A stretch of DNA of 64,000 nt from Flavobacterium aestivum (GTDB taxonomy: Bacteria; Bacteroidota; Bacteroidia; Flavobacteriales; Flavobacteriaceae). Below are positions 53,214 through 61,557 of the stretch, piece by piece. Where the stretch lies: positions 4,278,001 through 4,342,000 of the forward strand of contig NZ_CP113977.2 in the NCBI RefSeq assembly GCF_026870175.2, written 5' to 3'. Each line of letters starts with the position of its first letter. The stretch's first letter is position 1. Under the pieces are notes generated by a model, which did not search any database, was not told the DNA's origin, and saw only the letters and a program-made list of their open reading frames with translations. Both the position numbers and the translations under genes were made by a program.

Positions 53214-53816
53214 CTACCATTTGTATAATAATCCAAATTTTGGTTGAGCGAAAATATTATTAAACAAGTTAACATTTATAACTAGATCACTAGTACTAGC
53301 TCCATTTTCAGGATTGGCATTATTATAACTTAAAACTTCAGCCAGAACAAATGTAGCAGCCCATTTTGGAGTAAAGAAATAATTCATCCCTAAATCAATA
53401 TTAGCTTTGATACCATTATTGGTATTAGTCGTATTATTTAAATACTCTAATTTTGTATGGTTGTAACCTAAACCTGCTTCACCATAAGCCTTGAAATTCC
53501 CTAAGCTCAAGAAATAATATCTAGCAAATACTCCTATTCCAAATGAACTAGATTTGTCTAGGTTATTAGTATTTGGTAAATATGACACTGTTGAAACATT
53601 AAAATCTCCACCAATAGCCCATTTTTCATCTAAAAAATAACCATATTTAGGAGTTATTGCAAAATAATCGTTACTACTATCACCAGTAGTCAAACTAATC
53701 CCTCCTTCAAGCCACATATCCCCTTTAGAAAAGGTCGCTTTTGGAGCACCAGAATCTTGAGCATTTGCAAAATTAAAAGCAAATATTGCTACTAATACTA
53801 AAATAATCTTTTTCAT
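53214..53816 (-). CDS. Outer-membrane beta-barrel protein (OmpW/porin-like)
   Basis: 200 residues with signal peptide (MKKIILVLVAIFAFNFANAQ). The mature part has GDMWLEGGISLTTGDSSNDYF, YGYFLDEKWAIGGDFNVSTV, FGIGVFARYYFLSLGNFKAYG and NIDLGMNYFFTPKWAATFV, with KFGLLYKW at the C-terminus. The barrel is of about eight strands and probably is in the outer membrane. It is on the same strand as the PorT-type gene and has almost the same terminator hairpin, though the two proteins are only distantly alike. Function unknown. Confidence 0.78.
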   Translation of the reverse strand: MKKIILVLVAIFAFNFANAQDSGAPKATFSKGDMWLEGGISLTTGDSSNDYFAITPKYGYFLDEKWAIGGDFNVSTVSYLPNTNNLDKSSSFGIGVFARYYFLSLGNFKAYGEAGLGYNHTKLEYLNNTTNTNNGIKANIDLGMNYFFTPKWAATFVLAEVLSYNNANPENGASTSDLVINVNLFNNIFAQPKFGLLYKW

Positions 53817-54099
53817 AGTGTTTGATTTTTATAATTTTATGTTAACAAATATAACTAAATTTTTAAAAAACATATATAAAAGGAGTACAAATATTATCTT
53901 AATGTTTTGACTAATATAATAATAATCATAGATTTAAGACAAAACAGTTTAAAACAACGCATCACACAAGTCGTAATGTTTTTTGACTAAAAATCAGAAA
54001 ATCATGAACGAAATTTTTTCAATAGAAACAAAAACTTATTTTGTAAAAAACCATTCTTTAAATTGAATTCGTTTGTATATTTTTACAAAAACTAGTTTT

Positions 54100-54513
54100 A
54101 TGAAAATAGCCATCCTTAATGGACCAAATTTGAACCTTTTAGGAAAAAGAGAACCTGAAGTTTACGGTACCCAAACTTTTGAAGATTATTTTGAAATTCT
54201 AAAGAATAAATTTCCCCAAATAGAATTAACATACTATCAAAGCAATATCGAAGGAGAATTAATTGGCAAAATACAAGAATTGGGGTTCAGTTACGATGGT
54301 ATTATCCTTAATGCCGGAGCCTACACCCATACTTCAATAGGAATTGGTGATGCTATCAAAGCTGTTACAACTCCAGTAATCGAAGTTCATATTTCGAATA
54401 CTTATGCCCGGGAAAGTTTTAGGCATCAATCATACATTTCCGGAAATGCAAAAGGTGTAATTCTTGGTTTTGGTTTAAAAAGTTATGATCTGGCTATTCA
54501 GTCTTTTATATAA
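54100..54513 (+). CDS. aroQ: Type II 3-dehydroquinate dehydratase
   Basis: 137 residues from the ATG at 54100 (MKIAILNGPNLNLLGKREPEVYG); the longer frame starts at TTG. The catalytic Tyr follows REPEV, the lid Arg lies in LLGKRE, LNAGAYTHTSIGIGDA holds the conserved Asn, and VHISNTYARESFRHQSYI holds the catalytic His. It dehydrates 3-dehydroquinate in the shikimate pathway. The length is that of type II enzymes (about 140-150). A carboxypeptidase-regulatory/DUF5686 gene lies 87 bases downstream. Confidence 0.96.
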   Translation: MKIAILNGPNLNLLGKREPEVYGTQTFEDYFEILKNKFPQIELTYYQSNIEGELIGKIQELGFSYDGIILNAGAYTHTSIGIGDAIKAVTTPVIEVHISNTYARESFRHQSYISGNAKGVILGFGLKSYDLAIQSFI

Positions 54514-54600
54514 CACTTTTTAACATTTTTTTATAAAAAGCCATCTATTTTTACATGTAACAATCTTACAAGAAAGCGTCAAACATAAAAACAATAATTT

Positions 54601-57066
54601 ATGAAAAACGCTTTTTTGTTCCTTTTTTTAGTTACTAACTTTTTTAGTTTTGCCCAAATTAAAGGTAGGATATCAGATGAGAAAGGAAATCCATTGCCTT
54701 ATGTTACGATATACGAAGAAAACACCTATAACGGAACTACATCAAACGAGCAAGGATATTACGAATTAAACACAAAAAAATTAGGTCAGCACGTAATAGT
54801 CTTTCAATTTTTAGGCTTTAAAACTAAAAAGATAACAGCTGATATCTCTTCCTTCCCCTATAATTTAGATGTAAAATTGATTGAAGAAAGTTTTTCTTTA
54901 AATGAAGTTGTAATTAATCCAAAAGATAATCCTGCCAATCAAATTATAAGAAACGCTATTGCAAATAAAAAAGCAAATATCGAAAAAACAGCTCGATACA
55001 AAGCCGATTTCTATTCCCGCGGTATTTTCCGAATCAAAAATGCTCCCAAAAAAATTCTAGGACAAAAACTGGACATGTTTGATGAAGTTTTGGATTCTAC
55101 AAGAACTGGCATTCTCTACTTATCGGAAACTGTTTCTAAAATCTCTTTTCAGAAACCAGACAAAATGAAGGAAACTATTATTGCCTCCAAAGTAAGTGGT
55201 GATGATAACGGATTCAGTTTTAACAATGCCGCATCAGCTAATTTTGATTTTTATGATAATTATTTACCTTTTGATGTCAATGTAGTTTCACCAATTGCTG
55301 ACAATGCTTTTAATTACTATAAATACAAACTGGAAGGATCATTTTACAATGAAAACAATCAACAAATCAATAAAATAAAGGTCACCCCAAAAAGAGAGTC
55401 AGAACCTGTCATGGAAGGTTATATTTATATCGTTGATGACAGTTGGGCTATTTATGCCGTTGATGTTAACATTAAGGGAGAACAAATGCAAAATCCAGCA
55501 TTGAACGTTTTGACTCTAAAACAAAACTTCGGTTACAATTCAGCTACTAAAATTTGGGTAAAAAACACTCAAACAATCGATTTCACAGCTGGAATACTAG
55601 GCATTAATATTTCAGGAAAGTTTACTTATGTATATTCTAATTTTGAATTCGATCCTCCATTCACAAAAAAAACATTTACAAGAGAAGTATTGACATTTCA
55701 AGAAAATGCCAATAAGAAAGAAGATGCTTATTGGAATACTATTAGACCTGTACCATTAACCATTGAAGAAAGCACTGATTATACCAAAAAAGATATTTTG
55801 CAGACCAAAAAGAAATCACAGGTATATCTTGATTCTATAGATAAAAAGAATAACAAACTTCATGTTTTTGATATTATTACCGGCTATACCTATAAAAATT
55901 CATTCCAAAAATGGTCTGCCGATTATGAAGGCATATTAACAGGAGTTAATTTCAACACCGTACAGGGTTGGAAAATTAGCACTGGATTGTCTTATACAGA
56001 AAGCGATCGCGAAAAAGGAAAATACACTCAATTCAGAACTGATTTTGATTATGGTTTTTCCGAAGACAAATTTAGATCAACAGGAAGTTTTATCCATAAA
56101 TTTAACAATAGCAACAAAAGCGAAATTCAAATCACTGGAGGGAATCGCGTTACCCAGTTTAATGAAGAAAAGCCAATACTGGAGCTATTGAATTCCGTTA
56201 GTACTTTATTTTTCAAAGAAAATTTGATGAAGATTTATGAAAATAATTTCATCTCATTTTTATACCAGCGTGAAATTACAAATGGATTTTTCCTAAAGGC
56301 TAAAATTGATTATTCAGAAAACAAACCTTTATCAAACACCACAGACCAAACTTTTTTTCAAAAAGAAAAAGACTATACGTCTAACAACCCGTGGGCTCCA
56401 AATGACTATATAACGCCAGCTTTTGAAAAATACAATTTGATAAAGGCTAACATGGAGGTAAAAATTAATTTTGATCAAGACTACATTACACGTCCAGACG
56501 GAAAATATAATTTTTCAAAAGGCAATTATCCTGTACTCACATTGGGTTTTGAAAAAGGATTTGCCGGAAGCGAGAAAAAATATGAATTTGACCACGCAAA
56601 AGCCAAGATCTTCTATAACTCTACGCTAGGAAACAAAGGTGCTTTTTCGCTAAATGCAAAAGCTGGTAAATTGTTTAATGCCAACCAAATATCATTTGTA
56701 GACTACAAACATTTCAACGGAAATCAAACTTATATAGGACTTTCCGAAAATTATTTGAATGTATTTAATTTAATGCCTTATTATACCAATAGCACCAATG
56801 ACAGTTATTTTGAGCTGCATACAGAACACAACGACAAAGGCTATATAATGAATAAAATTCCGCTATTGAATATGCTTAAATCAAACTTAGTTTTAGGTTA
56901 TCACTTGCTTGCCATACCAAATAGAAGTCCTTATGCAGAATACAGCGTAGGTTTGAACAATCTCGGTTTTGGGAAATTCAAAATATTTCGATTGGATTAT
57001 GTTCGCTCCTACCAAAATGGATTTCAAAAAGACGGGGTAATTCTTGGATTGAGTTTTTTCAATTAG
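54601..57066 (+). CDS. DUF5686 and carboxypeptidase-like regulatory domain outer-membrane protein
   Basis: 821 residues with signal peptide (MKNAFLFLFLVTNFFSFAQ). The N-terminal CarboxypepD_reg domain (about 20-105) shows IKGRISDEKGNPLPYVTIYE and GTTSNEQGYYELNT. The rest (about 115-821) is the DUF5686 region, rich in beta-strands and ending in GVILGLSFFN, consistent with an outer-membrane barrel. Unlike a TonB-dependent receptor it has no plug-domain signature (no VRGxxS-like). These proteins are widespread in Bacteroidota; the function is unknown. Confidence 0.82.
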   Translation: MKNAFLFLFLVTNFFSFAQIKGRISDEKGNPLPYVTIYEENTYNGTTSNEQGYYELNTKKLGQHVIVFQFLGFKTKKITADISSFPYNLDVKLIEESFSLNEVVINPKDNPANQIIRNAIANKKANIEKTARYKADFYSRGIFRIKNAPKKILGQKLDMFDEVLDSTRTGILYLSETVSKISFQKPDKMKETIIASKVSGDDNGFSFNNAASANFDFYDNYLPFDVNVVSPIADNAFNYYKYKLEGSFYNENNQQINKIKVTPKRESEPVMEGYIYIVDDSWAIYAVDVNIKGEQMQNPALNVLTLKQNFGYNSATKIWVKNTQTIDFTAGILGINISGKFTYVYSNFEFDPPFTKKTFTREVLTFQENANKKEDAYWNTIRPVPLTIEESTDYTKKDILQTKKKSQVYLDSIDKKNNKLHVFDIITGYTYKNSFQKWSADYEGILTGVNFNTVQGWKISTGLSYTESDREKGKYTQFRTDFDYGFSEDKFRSTGSFIHKFNNSNKSEIQITGGNRVTQFNEEKPILELLNSVSTLFFKENLMKIYENNFISFLYQREITNGFFLKAKIDYSENKPLSNTTDQTFFQKEKDYTSNNPWAPNDYITPAFEKYNLIKANMEVKINFDQDYITRPDGKYNFSKGNYPVLTLGFEKGFAGSEKKYEFDHAKAKIFYNSTLGNKGAFSLNAKAGKLFNANQISFVDYKHFNGNQTYIGLSENYLNVFNLMPYYTNSTNDSYFELHTEHNDKGYIMNKIPLLNMLKSNLVLGYHLLAIPNRSPYAEYSVGLNNLGFGKFKIFRLDYVRSYQNGFQKDGVILGLSFFN

Positions 57067-57084
57067 ATGTAAACTTTACCAATA

Positions 57085-57122
57085 AAAAAACCAATACTTT
57101 TTTGAATCGTATTGGTTTTTTT
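57085..57122. terminator. Bidirectional terminator
   Basis: AAAAAACCAATAC (57085-57097) pairs with GTATTGGTTTTTT (57109-57121), between the convergent DUF5686 and CDF transporter genes. Confidence 0.9.
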
Positions 57123-57138
57123 TAGGTTTTGAGTCCAT

Positions 57139-58005
57139 TTAATTAGGCTCGATATGAATTAAGACATGCCCTAATTCTGGTATCTTTTCTCGTAAAGTAT
57201 CTTTAAGTTTATGGGATAAATCGTGTCCTTCTTTTACTGTTATTTCACCATTTACTCTGGCATGAAGATCTACATGGTATTTCATTCCTGCTTTTCGGAT
57301 AAAACATTTTTCTGTATCAATAATTCCGTCTACTTGATGAGATACTTGTCTGATTTCCTCAACCAAATCATCGTACAAATGTTCGTCCATTATTTCACCA
57401 AGAGCGGGTCTAAAAATGAGGTAGCTATTATATAGAATAAAAGTAGATGCAAATAAAGCTGCCCAATCATCAGCCGCTTCATAGCCTTTCCCTAAAAATA
57501 AGGCAATCGAAATCCCTGTAAATGCCGCTACCGAAGTTATAGCATCGCTTCTATGATGCCAAGCATCAGCTTTTAGAGAGGAACTATTGGTTTCTTTACT
57601 CCTTCTCATCACCAACCGAAAGGAATATTCTTTCCAGATGATAATAGCACCCAACACAAAAAGTGTCCAAGATTTTGGCAATTCGTGAGGCGTCTGGATG
57701 TTTACTATACTTTCATAAGCTATAATTGTAGCCGATGTAATAAGGAATCCAACCACTAAAAAAGTAATTAATGGTTCTGCCCTTCCATGTCCATAAGGAT
57801 GATTCTCATCTGCTGGTCTATTTGAATATTTTATGCCAAATAAAACCAAAAGTGATGCAAAGATATCTGTTGTAGACTCTATAGCATCTGCAATCAAAGC
57901 ATATGAATTTCCGAAAAAGCCAGCTAATCCCTTTATAAGAGCCAACGATGTATTACCGATGATACTAAAATAGGTTGCTTTTATAGCTGTTTGTTCATTA
58001 GACAT
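57139..58005 (-). CDS. Cation diffusion facilitator (CDF) transporter
   Basis: 288 residues. Six transmembrane helices (about 12-30, 40-60, 80-100, 112-130, 150-170, 180-200) are followed by a cytoplasmic domain (about 205-288). Metal-site residues are present in YALIADAIESTTDIFAS (helix 2) and KADAWHHRSDAITS (helix 5), with HPYGHGRAEPL between. It exports Zn2+, Fe2+ or Mn2+ in exchange for protons. The exact metal cannot be told; the HxxxD of helix 5 favours zinc or iron. It is on the same strand as murA but separated by a hairpin. Confidence 0.92.
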   Translation of the reverse strand: MSNEQTAIKATYFSIIGNTSLALIKGLAGFFGNSYALIADAIESTTDIFASLLVLFGIKYSNRPADENHPYGHGRAEPLITFLVVGFLITSATIIAYESIVNIQTPHELPKSWTLFVLGAIIIWKEYSFRLVMRRSKETNSSSLKADAWHHRSDAITSVAAFTGISIALFLGKGYEAADDWAALFASTFILYNSYLIFRPALGEIMDEHLYDDLVEEIRQVSHQVDGIIDTEKCFIRKAGMKYHVDLHARVNGEITVKEGHDLSHKLKDTLREKIPELGHVLIHIEPN

Positions 58006-58023
58006 ATTTCGTTTTTTTATACT

Positions 58024-58080
58024 AAAAATCGCTTAAACAATTTTATTTTCTCCTGAAAACAATTCATTTAAGCGATTTTT
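58024..58080 (-). terminator. Terminator of murA
   Basis: AAAAATCGCTTAAA (58024-58037) pairs with TTTAAGCGATTTTT (58067-58080) around a 29-base loop; the T run on the minus side is short. It follows the murA stop by 17 bases. Confidence 0.65.
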
Positions 58081-58097
58081 AAATTGATAATTCTTTT

Positions 58098-59408
58098 TTA
58101 TTCTCGAACTATTTTGGCTCCAATTGCTCTCAAACGTTCGTCTATACGTTCGTATCCTCGGTCTATTTGCTCGATGTTCTGAATAATACTAGTTCCTTTA
58201 CCTGAAAGTGCAGCAATCAATAATGATATTCCTGCACGAATATCTGGAGAAGACATTGTCGTTGCTTTAAGCTGTGATTTAAAATCATGACCTATAACAA
58301 CTGCCCTGTGCGGATCACACAACATGATTTTTGCTCCCATGTCTATCAATTTATCTGTAAAGAACAAACGGCTTTCAAACATTTTTTGGTGAATCAATAC
58401 ATCTCCTTTTGCTTGAGTGGCTACAACCAAAACAATACTCAATAAATCTGGTGTAAATCCTGGCCAAGGTGCATCTGCAACCGTAAGAATAGAACCATCT
58501 ATATCCGTTTTTACCTCATAACCATTTTTATGCTCAGGAATATATATATCATCCCCTCTTCTTTCTAGTGTGATTCCTAATTTTCTAAAGGTATTTGGAA
58601 TTACCCCTAGATTATCCCAACTCACATTCTTAATAGTTATTTCGCTTCTTGTCATAGCCGCAAGACCAATCCAAGAACCAATTTCAATCATATCCGGAAG
58701 AATTCTATGCTCACATCCTCCTAATTTTTCAACTCCTTCTATAGTTAACAAATTAGATCCTACTCCTGTAATGTTAGCCCCCATAGAGTTCAACATTTTA
58801 CAAAGTTGTTGCAGATAAGGCTCACATGCAGCATTGTAAACTGTTGTTTTCCCTTTGGCTAAAACGGCAGCCATAACAATATTTGCTGTTCCAGTTACAG
58901 ATGCTTCATCAAGTAGCATATCAGAACCAACAAGTCCATCTGGAGCTTCTACTCCATAAAAATGATCTTCTCTGTTGTATCTAAATTTAGCACCAAGATT
59001 GATGAACCCCTCAAAGTGAGTATCCAATCTTCTTCGTCCTATTTTGTCTCCTCCTGGTTTAGGAATATATCCTTTTCCGAAACGTGCCAAAAGTGGCCCC
59101 ACAATCATGATTGAACCACGAAGTGATCCTCCTTCTTTCTTGAATGCTTCGGTTTCTAAATAACCCACATTTACCTCATCAGCTTGAAAAGTATAAGATC
59201 CTGAACCTATTTTCTCAATCTTAACCCCCAAATTACCCAATAGTGTAATCAATTTATTGATATCAATAATATCAGGAATATTGTTGATTGTTACTTTTTC
59301 TGGGGTTAAAAGTACCGCGCACAAAATTTGTAGTGCTTCATTTTTGGCTCCCTGTGGTGTGATCTCCCCTTTTAGGCGAATACCACCCTCGATTTTAAAA
59401 ATTCCCAT
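58098..59408 (-). CDS. murA: UDP-N-acetylglucosamine 1-carboxyvinyltransferase with Asp in place of the catalytic Cys
   Basis: 436 residues with the two-domain EPSP-synthase fold. AKNEALQILCA (Lys22-Asn23) and GGSLRGSIMIVGPLLARFG match the substrate-binding parts; FTPDLLSIV gives the catalytic Asp and RAGISLLIAALSGKGTS the C-terminal Arg. The active-site loop, LPGGCTIG in E. coli, here reads KPGGDKIG, so the Cys is Asp (residue 121, codon GAC at 59046-59048). The enzyme transfers enolpyruvate from PEP to UDP-GlcNAc, the first step of peptidoglycan synthesis. Cys-to-Asp MurA enzymes are active but not alkylated by fosfomycin. The DUF4290 and DUF493 genes lie upstream. Confidence 0.95.
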   Translation of the reverse strand: MGIFKIEGGIRLKGEITPQGAKNEALQILCAVLLTPEKVTINNIPDIIDINKLITLLGNLGVKIEKIGSGSYTFQADEVNVGYLETEAFKKEGGSLRGSIMIVGPLLARFGKGYIPKPGGDKIGRRRLDTHFEGFINLGAKFRYNREDHFYGVEAPDGLVGSDMLLDEASVTGTANIVMAAVLAKGKTTVYNAACEPYLQQLCKMLNSMGANITGVGSNLLTIEGVEKLGGCEHRILPDMIEIGSWIGLAAMTRSEITIKNVSWDNLGVIPNTFRKLGITLERRGDDIYIPEHKNGYEVKTDIDGSILTVADAPWPGFTPDLLSIVLVVATQAKGDVLIHQKMFESRLFFTDKLIDMGAKIMLCDPHRAVVIGHDFKSQLKATTMSSPDIRAGISLLIAALSGKGTSIIQNIEQIDRGYERIDERLRAIGAKIVRE

Positions 59409-59422
59409 GTGTTTATTTTAAG

Positions 59423-59455
59423 GTTCTAAGACTCTAAGATTCTAAATTCCTAAGG
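59423..59455. repeat. Degenerate TTCTAAG-type repeats before murA
   Basis: Four imperfect units of the form TTCTAAGA/TTCTAAAT follow one another. They lie in the untranslated region directly upstream of the murA ATG (59408). Confidence 0.5.
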
Positions 59456-59515
59456 CTCTTGTAAACTTTTCAGCTCGTTCCTTAGCCACTTAGTAGCTTA
59501 ACTTCTCGTTTTAAA

Positions 59516-60223
59516 TTATTTCTTATTAAACGGTTTTGATTTTCCCGTTTTGTTATTTTTATTGCTTTGAATTTTAGGTTGTCCTGAAGGTGTTATTTTG
59601 TTGGAAATCCTTTTATTGGTTCGCAATAAATCGGTAGTGTTTAATAATTCTTCTGAACTCTGAAGTAAATTCAGTTTCCCGTCTGATAACTCATAAAGAT
59701 GTTCAAAAATCACTTCGTCTTTTACAGTGTCTTTGTTCCAACTTAAATAGGATTTTTTCATATGATTGGCAATAACTTTTACCAACGCATTTTTCATTTC
59801 ACCTTCTTCCCATTTGTTGGCAACATCAATCATATACTTTATATTATTACCATAATACCTGTACTTTGGAAAGTTTTGAGGGTATTTTAAAGCATCTGGT
59901 TTGAGTTGTAAAACTTCGCGAGAAGGTATTGGATATGGAGAATCGGCTACCAACTTGAAATCAGACATGATAAAAAGCTGATCCCATAGTTTATGCTGAA
60001 AATCTGGCACGTCCCTAAGATGAGGATTCAAACTTCCCATTACCTGAATAATGTATTTTGCTGTTTTATTACGCTCTACATCATCTTCTATAAGAGTTGC
60101 CTGTTCGATCAATTTTTGCAAATGACGACCATATTCAGGAATGATTAAATGTTTTCTTTCAGAATTATATTCTAGATTAAAAACAACATCACTCGCTATT
60201 TCTTTTTTATATTTTTCGACCAT
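59516..60223 (-). CDS. DUF4290 family protein
   Basis: 235 residues, cytoplasmic. EYNSERKHLIIPEYGRHLQKL and PHLRDVPDFQHKLWDQLFIM, then ANHMKKSYLSWNKDTVKDE, are the DUF4290 signature. The C-terminal 40 residues are basic (PFNKK) and low complexity, perhaps nucleic-acid-binding. The family has no known function but is almost confined to Bacteroidota. Two bases separate it from the upstream DUF493 gene, and murA follows; the three are in a conserved order. Confidence 0.85.
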   Translation of the reverse strand: MVEKYKKEIASDVVFNLEYNSERKHLIIPEYGRHLQKLIEQATLIEDDVERNKTAKYIIQVMGSLNPHLRDVPDFQHKLWDQLFIMSDFKLVADSPYPIPSREVLQLKPDALKYPQNFPKYRYYGNNIKYMIDVANKWEEGEMKNALVKVIANHMKKSYLSWNKDTVKDEVIFEHLYELSDGKLNLLQSSEELLNTTDLLRTNKRISNKITPSGQPKIQSNKNNKTGKSKPFNKK

Positions 60224-60225
60224 AA

Positions 60226-60522
60226 TTATAGGGAAACTATACCTTCTATTGTAGAAACTTCTCGGTATTTATCTATTATTTCTTGTGAATCTTTTACCTC
60301 TAAATCTATTGATATACTGGTAAATTTTCCTGTTCTAGACTTTGTTGTATTGATTACAGCTCCCATGCAGTTAAATGCTTCTTCAACTTTTTTGATATTC
60401 TCGTCGGATGTGGGAACTATAAATTTAAACAAATACTCTGCAGGCCAAGTATTACTTTTATCTAACTCAACCTTCAGTCTTTCGTAAAATTCGTTGGCTT
60501 CTTTTTCTTTATCGTTATCCAT
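60226..60522 (-). CDS. DUF493 (YbeD-like) family protein
   Basis: 98 residues. FYERLKVELDKSNTWPAEYLFKFIVPTSD and TGKFTSISIDLEVKDSQEII, with TIEGIVSL at the end, are the DUF493/YbeD pattern, an ACT-like ferredoxin fold, perhaps sensing a small ligand. It opens the DUF493-DUF4290-murA cluster. Its -7 element and the ATTTTAG repeats lie directly upstream. Confidence 0.85.
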   Translation of the reverse strand: MDNDKEKEANEFYERLKVELDKSNTWPAEYLFKFIVPTSDENIKKVEEAFNCMGAVINTTKSRTGKFTSISIDLEVKDSQEIIDKYREVSTIEGIVSL

Positions 60523-60542
60523 TGTTAAATTAAAAATAAAAG

Positions 60543-60550
60543 CAAATATA
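60543..60550 (-). promoter_or_regulatory. -7 promoter element of DUF493-DUF4290
   Basis: TATATTTG on the minus strand, 20 bases before the ATG at 60522. The expected -33 position falls within the ATTTTAG repeat array and holds no TTG. Confidence 0.5.
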
Positions 60551-60558
60551 CGGTTTTG

Positions 60559-60586
60559 ATTTTAGATTTTAGATTTTAGATTTCAG
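60559..60586. repeat. 7-bp tandem repeats (ATTTTAG) beside the DUF493 promoter
   Basis: Three exact ATTTTAG copies (60559-60579) and one ATTTCAG (60580-60586), directly upstream of the -7 element of the DUF493 gene. Confidence 0.85.
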
Positions 60587-60698
60587 AATTGCGCTTAAGA
60601 ATTTAGGTTTTTTTCAAACCCCCTTATATTCTAACCCATTTTGAATTTAAAAGAGACTTTATCCCAATAAAACACCTCAAAAAAATCAATTCATTTCT

Positions 60699-60831
60699 CT
60701 TTAGCCCTGATGGAAGCGGCATCTCCCGATTTAGAAAAACAAGGCTTTTTGCCGTAGTTTTTGTTAATCGGGAATATAGCGTACAGCAGGAATCATTTCT
60801 CCTGAAAAAGAAACAATAATTCGCTCCTAAG
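60699..60831 (+). repeat. Intergenic structured repeat element, copy D
   Basis: It begins CTTTAGCCCTGATGGAAGCG, contains GGCATC, ATAGCGTACAGCAGGA and ends TCGCTCCTAAG. The internal stem is CCCGATT (60725-60731) with AATCGGG (60766-60772), extended by AAAAAC with GTTTTT and closed by GGC-TTTTT-GCC. The stem sequence differs entirely from copies A, B and C while the ends match. It fills the gap upstream of the AAA ATPase gene, which starts 77 bases later. Confidence 0.65.
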
Positions 60832-60907
60832 CAAACCTCTAAAAATCCTAAACTATTTTTTTCAAATAACGATAACTTTAATTATTTTTGCCGTTTAATT
60901 ACAGAAA

Positions 60908-61441
60908 GTGCAGAAAGAAATTATTGTTATCATTGGTGGTCCTGGTACTGGGAAAAGTTCTATTATAAATAGTTTGATTGCAAAAGGCTATTGCTGTTAT
61001 CCTGAAATTTCTCGGGAAGTAACGCTTGAAGCTCAAAAAAGAGGCATTGAACAATTGTTCCTGGAAGACCCTTTACTGTTTAGCCAAATGCTGCTTGATG
61101 GAAGAATTAAGCAATACAATAATGCTCAAAACGAAACACATCCGATGGTTTTTATAGACCGTGGTATTCCTGATGTTGTGGCATACTTGGATTATATTGG
61201 AGATCCATATCCCGATCATTTTGACTTGGCTTGCCGCGAAAATAATTACACCAAAATTTTTATTCTTCCTCCTTGGGAAGAGATTTACGAAAGTGATAGC
61301 GAACGTTATGAAAATTTTGAACAAGCAACAACCATCTACAAACACCTTATAGAAACCTATCAAAAATATGGTTACAACCTAATTGAAGTACCTAAAGATA
61401 GCGTAGATAACAGAATTCTTTATATATTAGATAAAATTTAG
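60908..61441 (+). CDS. AAA_28-like P-loop ATPase
   Basis: 177 residues from the GTG at 60908; an in-frame TAA lies 12 bases upstream and no ATG is available. Walker A is IIGGPGTGKSS, Walker B-like MVFIDRGIPDVVAY, and FEQATTIYKHLIETY follows. The small single-domain architecture fits AAA_28 or NadR/TmrB-like nucleoside-kinase-like families. The substrate is unknown. It is followed by recQ after 116 bases on the same strand. Confidence 0.82.
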   Translation: MQKEIIVIIGGPGTGKSSIINSLIAKGYCCYPEISREVTLEAQKRGIEQLFLEDPLLFSQMLLDGRIKQYNNAQNETHPMVFIDRGIPDVVAYLDYIGDPYPDHFDLACRENNYTKIFILPPWEEIYESDSERYENFEQATTIYKHLIETYQKYGYNLIEVPKDSVDNRILYILDKI

Positions 61442-61557
61442 TGTTCAGATTGTAGTCTACAAATAGCGGATTACAGTTCCTAGATAGTGTATTTATAAAA
61501 ACATTAGTCATCTATGAGAGCCAAAATCTGAAATCTAACTACCTGAAACCTGAACTC

